Assembly (NCBI GenBank): GCA_027577595.1
Contig: JANBRJ010000010.1
Coordinates: 186,001-250,000 of the forward strand
Direction of reading: 5' to 3'
Length of the DNA stretch: 64,000 nucleotides
From: Coemansia sp. RSA 487
Taxonomy: Eukaryota; Kickxellomycota; Kickxellomycetes; Kickxellales; Kickxellaceae
Below the pieces are notes generated by a model. That model did not search any database, was not told the origin of the DNA, and saw nothing but the letters and a program-made list of their open reading frames with translations. Below are positions 60,205 to 64,000 of the stretch, piece by piece. A program made the position numbers and the translations under genes. Positions within the stretch are counted from its first letter, which is position 1. Every line of letters starts with the position of its first letter.

Positions 60205-60860
60205 TTATTTGTTTGTCCTCGCCGTCTTCTTTGCCACAATTGCTTTCCTTTTCTTCTTGGGTTGCTGTTCATCAGTGGTGGCAACGGCTGCAGGCTGACT
60301 GCGACAGAAGTGCTCTGGAGTCTCACCGTGGTCGCAAAGGCCATGAAAAATATGCCTGAGGTTGAGAACAGCTGCGATATCTCGGTTGTACATGCGTGAA
60401 CGAGGAGTCAAAACACCATCTATTTCCACGGAACCCATCCATAGTTTGCTGGTGCACGCAAGGAGACCGTGGCAGAGCACTTCTTTCATCTTCTCTCGTT
60501 GGTAGGGGCGGGAGTTGGGCACTTTCAGGAACTTCTTGAAAGTGCTGGTGAGGCAGCTGGGTTCTTATTCAAGATAGAAGTTGTATTTCTTGAGATTGTT
60601 AGGTTCCATTAGGATCAATGTTAACTAACCATATTGAAAGCACATACAGAGACCGAGAAGCCAATCCATTTTAGCGTGGAATGATAAATGTGTGGCGAAC
60701 AGCTTTCTCCACAAAGCCTAGTTTGCGCTTCTTGCTTCCAAGCGCAAATATAACGCCAACTGACGCAAGCGACTTTTCCTTGGATCGCAAAATGCGCTAT
60801 CGCCACCGCAAACCTTTCGCCATTCAACATGTATACATCCTTCTTATTCGGCACAATTAT
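60205..60860 (-). mobile_element. Decayed Fanzor (eukaryotic TnpB/IS605 OrfB-like) nuclease remnant
   Basis: The minus-strand C-terminal segment reads KEVLCHGLLACTSKLW then RMYNRDIAAVLNLRHIFHGL and GETPEHFCR. It matches the Fanzor/TnpB end: the hGLLrC.s..C zinc-ribbon half and the RuvC-III NRD..A.lNi..i motif with catalytic Asp, followed by Pro...F.R and a Lys-rich nuclear-localisation-like tail (QPKKKRKA). Upstream (60680-60790) is SVGVIFALGSKKRK, the strand before the EY.TS zinc-ribbon part, interrupted by stops. The second Cys pair and much of the RuvC-I/II part are not recognisable, so it cannot be active. Fanzors are RNA-guided DNA nucleases found in eukaryotic transposons. Confidence 0.62.
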
Positions 60861-61171
60861 TTTTGGACAGTGCTGTATGTTCTGTGCAACAGGGAAAACT
60901 GAAAACTACCGTAACAGCGGGACATTGAGTGGGAAGGGAGGAAGGGCAATTCGAAGTGTTCCGCGTACAAGAATTGTGTTCAACCCTGCAACACAAATGT
61001 TTTTGATCGTGGTTCAGCAAAAAGACAGCAAGCAATGCAGTTGAAATGTTTTACAGAACGAATAATCTGGGATTTCCATAGTTTACAAGTCTTAGCACAC
61101 TTAACTTTCCAAATTGGTATTATTTGAGAGGAGTAGGTAGGTTTACCTGCTGTCGTGCCAAGAAAAAAAGA

Positions 61172-62584
61172 TCAGAACAGCGTGCCGTCAGAGATAATGT
61201 TGATGGGCGGATCCTTTGTGTCGCTGCGCAGCGACGCAGCTATTTCGCGACCAGCCTTCCATGTACCACCCTCGAGCACACGGCTCAGGAACATGGGTGG
61301 CAGCTGTGAGTCGTCGAGCCCGCTCATTAGGCGCACGCGAGAGGCTACCAAGTCCAGCAGAATGACGGTCATTGCGCGCCATTCGACGATGACTGGATCG
61401 CTTCCGTCGAACTGCGGAACGTTATTCTTTGCTGGTGCGCGTTCCCGGTCGCTGGCATTAAGCGTCAGAACACCCATGTCAACAAACAGCCCGCCATTGC
61501 GGTACTCCGGCAGCCCCGTCAGGCGGTCGGTGCCTGTCACCGTGAACTTGCCCAATCGCGTGATGACTTCCAGTAGCGACCACGTCAGCCACTGCGACAG
61601 CTTGTGGAATGGCACCAGGCTGTGCGTGCCCAGAATAAGCGGCTGTGACGGCGCCGCCTTACCAACACTAGCACCATCGATGCTGCCGCTGCTGTCGCGC
61701 CTTCCCGCAGGGTGTCCTGGGCTCTCATCAACAGGCGGCTCAATGCCAAGCGTATCGCACTGCCATACATCGCCCAGCGGCACGCCGTCCAGCTTGGTGC
61801 GGCCTGCCGGCCACACAGGCGCCAGTCCATCGACGATGACTTCCCAAATGTCGTCCACCGAGACGGTGCGCGGCGCCTCAGCACAGCCCGTCAAGTAATC
61901 GAGCATGAACCCCGGCCGTGCTGGGTGGCTGTTGCACGCACATATGCCGCCAAAGAACCCTGGCTCCGCACGCAAAGCCTTCCCCAGGTTCCGCAGCAAC
62001 TGCGCGCGGTTCGCGCACCCTAGAAGAGGGTTCGCTTCGCTGACCTGGAACCCATCAAGCAGTGCCTGATCGGTGAACGACTCCAGCGCAGGCGCATCCA
62101 CTTGGAACGCATTGGACGGGGAGCTCGAAAACATCCCGCGTTCGAACATACGCAGCGCAGCCAAACCGAGCCCCTCTGTGCGTGCCGATTCGCCGAACTC
62201 GCGGTCCTGGAACCGCCACTCGCTACCGGCTCCTGCATCCACGAGCACGGACACCATAAACAGGTCGATGATGCGACGCGCGCACTCCCATTCGCTAATG
62301 TCGGCTTCACGCCACCTAGCAACGTGCTCGCTGACCAGATCCCGCGTACCGGTCTCAGTTTTGATGCAGTATGAGCGCCAACGTCCGTGCATCGGCACCT
62401 TGTCAATGCTGCCGTAGTCCCGGTCGATCAGCGAGTACACGTACTCCACCACAGCGTCCACTTTTCCTTCGTCATACGCAAAGTGTCGCAACTTTCCCCT
62501 CTGCGCCTGCTTGAACACCTTGTTCGATTGCTCGCGAACTGCTTGCAGCGACTTTAGATACTTGATGTTGTGGTTTACTGCCAT
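61172..62584 (-). CDS. URC4: Uracil catabolism protein Urc4 (DUF1688)
   Basis: A 470-residue DUF1688 protein. In Lachancea kluyveri URC4 is one of the genes needed to use uracil as a nitrogen source; the biochemical step is not settled. The family signatures are visible: MAVNHNIKYLKSLQAVREQS, KVPMHGRWRSYCIKTE-like N-terminal block, the Trp/Arg-rich RREADISEWECARRIIDLFMVSVLVDAGAGSEW region (split over two motifs), PALESFTDQALLDGFQVSEANPL and the C-terminal VILLDLVASRVR. The length fits (about 450). It has no paralogue in the window and no URC1/URC6 neighbour, so the cluster known in other fungi is not conserved here. Single exon. Confidence 0.92.
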   Translation of the reverse strand: MAVNHNIKYLKSLQAVREQSNKVFKQAQRGKLRHFAYDEGKVDAVVEYVYSLIDRDYGSIDKVPMHGRWRSYCIKTETGTRDLVSEHVARWREADISEWECARRIIDLFMVSVLVDAGAGSEWRFQDREFGESARTEGLGLAALRMFERGMFSSSPSNAFQVDAPALESFTDQALLDGFQVSEANPLLGCANRAQLLRNLGKALRAEPGFFGGICACNSHPARPGFMLDYLTGCAEAPRTVSVDDIWEVIVDGLAPVWPAGRTKLDGVPLGDVWQCDTLGIEPPVDESPGHPAGRRDSSGSIDGASVGKAAPSQPLILGTHSLVPFHKLSQWLTWSLLEVITRLGKFTVTGTDRLTGLPEYRNGGLFVDMGVLTLNASDRERAPAKNNVPQFDGSDPVIVEWRAMTVILLDLVASRVRLMSGLDDSQLPPMFLSRVLEGGTWKAGREIAASLRSDTKDPPINIISDGTLF

Positions 62585-63729
62585 TATTTGTTCTTTGCTT
62601 TCTCGCTGCTGAATGAATATTTTTTAGAAAGGAGAGGGATGGACTTATAGCTTGTAGAATATAAGTGAGGAATAGAGAAGCAATGTAAAGGCTTCCCCCC
62701 ACCTCAGAAATGCTTACCAGGAAAGCAGACGCCTCCTACATCTTTTATACTCTGGCAATGCAAAAATGTGTTTTGCAAAAAAAAAACTGACCCTGGGTCA
62801 TTTCTGTTTTGAAATGACAGATGCAAAATGGAAGTTGCACTTTTGGTCTGCTGACCTCTCTCTTTCTCTTAGACGACGCATTTATGTCTGCATCCAGATT
62901 CCGCCAGCCGCAGCTTGCCTTCTCTCCCTCAGTCCCCCCTCTCTTCCCTCCACCAAAACAGGAAACATATGGAACGAAGACCCTGCATTATCAATCAATG
63001 CAATCCGTGTATAGGGGATACACCATGCGTACCGTGGCTTTTGCAGCTTGCTTTTTTCCTCAGTCAGCGACCACTTTTTCCCTAAAGATACTAGCAGGCA
63101 AAAATAGCTGTGTATTTTTATAACCGATAATTTGATACTCCTTTGTGAAGAAATTGCAACAGAAATACTTACGGACATTTGAACGGGAAACAATAGAAGG
63201 CGAAGGGCATGTGATGCCCAACATGAAAACGAACTTTCCCACGCATACAATAGCAACGTTATTCGCGTGTTCAGTGGTCAATGAAGTGGATATTTTGTGC
63301 ACAATTGCTCTCTATCTCTCCACGCACACGCACACGCACACACGCACAAGTCCTGAAAATAAAAAATGTGGCAAAGTCATGCCCCATTTTCGCACAATTC
63401 CCTTTTATTTTTCCTCTGTTCCTCTTAGCTGCATCATCGCCAAACGCTTGCACAGAACTTGTGGACATTGCAGTCTTTGGTGTAAAATAGAATCCAGACA
63501 GCACAAAAAGTATCACATCCTTTCCCGCATACTCACGAGATACGCCTTCTAGCAGCGGAGCTTTTGAAGAAGTATTTCTTTTTGTAGAGGTAGAAAGCCG
63601 CATCCGAGTCCCGGGATCCTAGCCCGGAACCATGATTTCGTATGCTGTAAATCAACTACCATGTGTCGTTTGTCGATTTATAGGGCCCGAATAATCTTAG
63701 TAAAAAAGAAAGAAGAAGAAAAACGATGG
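62585..63729. other. 1.1-kb gap with CA-type microsatellite
   Basis: Between URC4 and the edge gene. It holds the URC4 promoter, a CACGCACA microsatellite at 63321-63349, and no recognised gene. Frames up to 135 codons occur on both strands but show no conserved motif. Confidence 0.45.
63321..63349 (+). repeat. (CACGCACA)n microsatellite
   Basis: A short alternating purine-pyrimidine CA/CG tract in noncoding sequence. Confidence 0.8.
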
Positions 63730-64000
63730 CTATAGTTTCAGACTTAACCGCCCCGCCAGCCATGCAAACAGCGACGAGATGATCAACGGCCTCGACTGCG
63801 CCAGCTCAGCGCCGGGCACCGCAAACCGCACACATACCGTGGCAGCGGGAAGGCACGCCAAATACTGTCCGTACTCGATCAGATTGGGGTCCCAGAAGAA
63901 CTCGGCCATTTGCTGGTCGATCTCGCGCTTCTCGAACGCTTGCACGAGCAAGGGGACCGCCGCATCGTACGCAACGTCCACCGCGCACTGGTGCAGCGCA
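63730..64000 (-). CDS. Unidentified protein, 3' terminal part (starts beyond window)
   Basis: The minus-strand frame is open to the window edge and ends with a TAA at 63730, giving at least 89 C-terminal residues: an AYDAAVPLLVQAFEKREI helix, a FFWDPNLIEYGQYLACLP segment and a hydrophobic end (SSLFAWLAGRLSLKL). The strong, amphipathic Leu/Ala composition suggests a helical-repeat or membrane-proximal protein. Not recognised as a family. Confidence 0.55.
   Translation of the reverse strand, partial: ALHQCAVDVAYDAAVPLLVQAFEKREIDQQMAEFFWDPNLIEYGQYLACLPAATVCVRFAVPGAELAQSRPLIISSLFAWLAGRLSLKL

Noticed and set aside
63600-63640. Short GC-rich dyad that looked like a possible tRNA arm
   Set aside because: No cloverleaf, A/B boxes or anticodon arm could be fitted.

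Overview
The window is from a fungal nuclear genome, probably an early-diverging lineage. Fungal markers include a pentafunctional AROM gene, Sho1, the Nur1 nuclear-rim protein, NTE1, an SPX-domain phosphate transporter, the uracil-catabolism gene URC4 and a Prp11-type SF3a subunit. Most genes have no intron or one to three short ones (95-260 nt) with GT..AG borders and TACTAAC-like branch points. The presence of AAA-ATPase-like/PD-(D/E)XK (DUF1703) genes together with a rapidly evolving F-box-like gene suggests Kickxellomycotina (Coemansia/Linderina type). That placement is inference and was not tested.

Layout: 1-2.0 kb is an edge-truncated AAA-ATPase-like gene, followed by a decayed DD34E Tc1/mariner transposon (2.4-3.3 kb). 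From 3.7 to 16.4 kb lie NUR1, a PhoD-like phosphatase, SHO1, the ribosomal protein eS1 gene (three exons), a peroxisomal acyl-CoA dehydrogenase and a G-protein beta subunit. From 17 to 30.4 kb lie UTP22, a ubiquitin C-terminal hydrolase, a second Tc1 scrap, an aftiphilin/Laa2-like gene, PRP11, a VHS/GAT gene and an F-box-like gene. From 30.9 to 42.9 kb, all on the minus strand, are NTE1, an RFC clamp-loader subunit, a double-p27-domain protein, an ARFRP1/Arl3 GTPase and the SPX phosphate transporter. From 43.9 to 58.4 kb lie a METTL21-type methyltransferase, ARO1, ACBP, a FruK/LacC-like PfkB kinase, a membrane-anchored M16 peptidase, an orphan gene fragment and TSC10/KDSR. From 58.6 to 61.0 kb is an accessory patch: a core-deleted second copy of the AAA-ATPase-like family beside a decayed Fanzor (eukaryotic TnpB-like) nuclease. 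URC4 and a partial unknown gene follow.

The housekeeping genes are intact and otherwise unremarkable. They cover ribosome biogenesis, splicing, DNA replication, shikimate, phosphate and sphingolipid metabolism, and trafficking. The unusual material lies in the two accessory patches, where the same AAA-ATPase-like family occurs next to transposon remains, and in a few oddities: a 35-bp repeat shared by two 3' regions, a repeated decamer in the eS1 introns, and unstable microsatellites inside coding regions. No tRNA, rRNA or CRISPR array was seen. Several gaps longer than 1 kb hold no recognisable gene. Exon boundaries were placed by eye from splice consensus and protein continuity.
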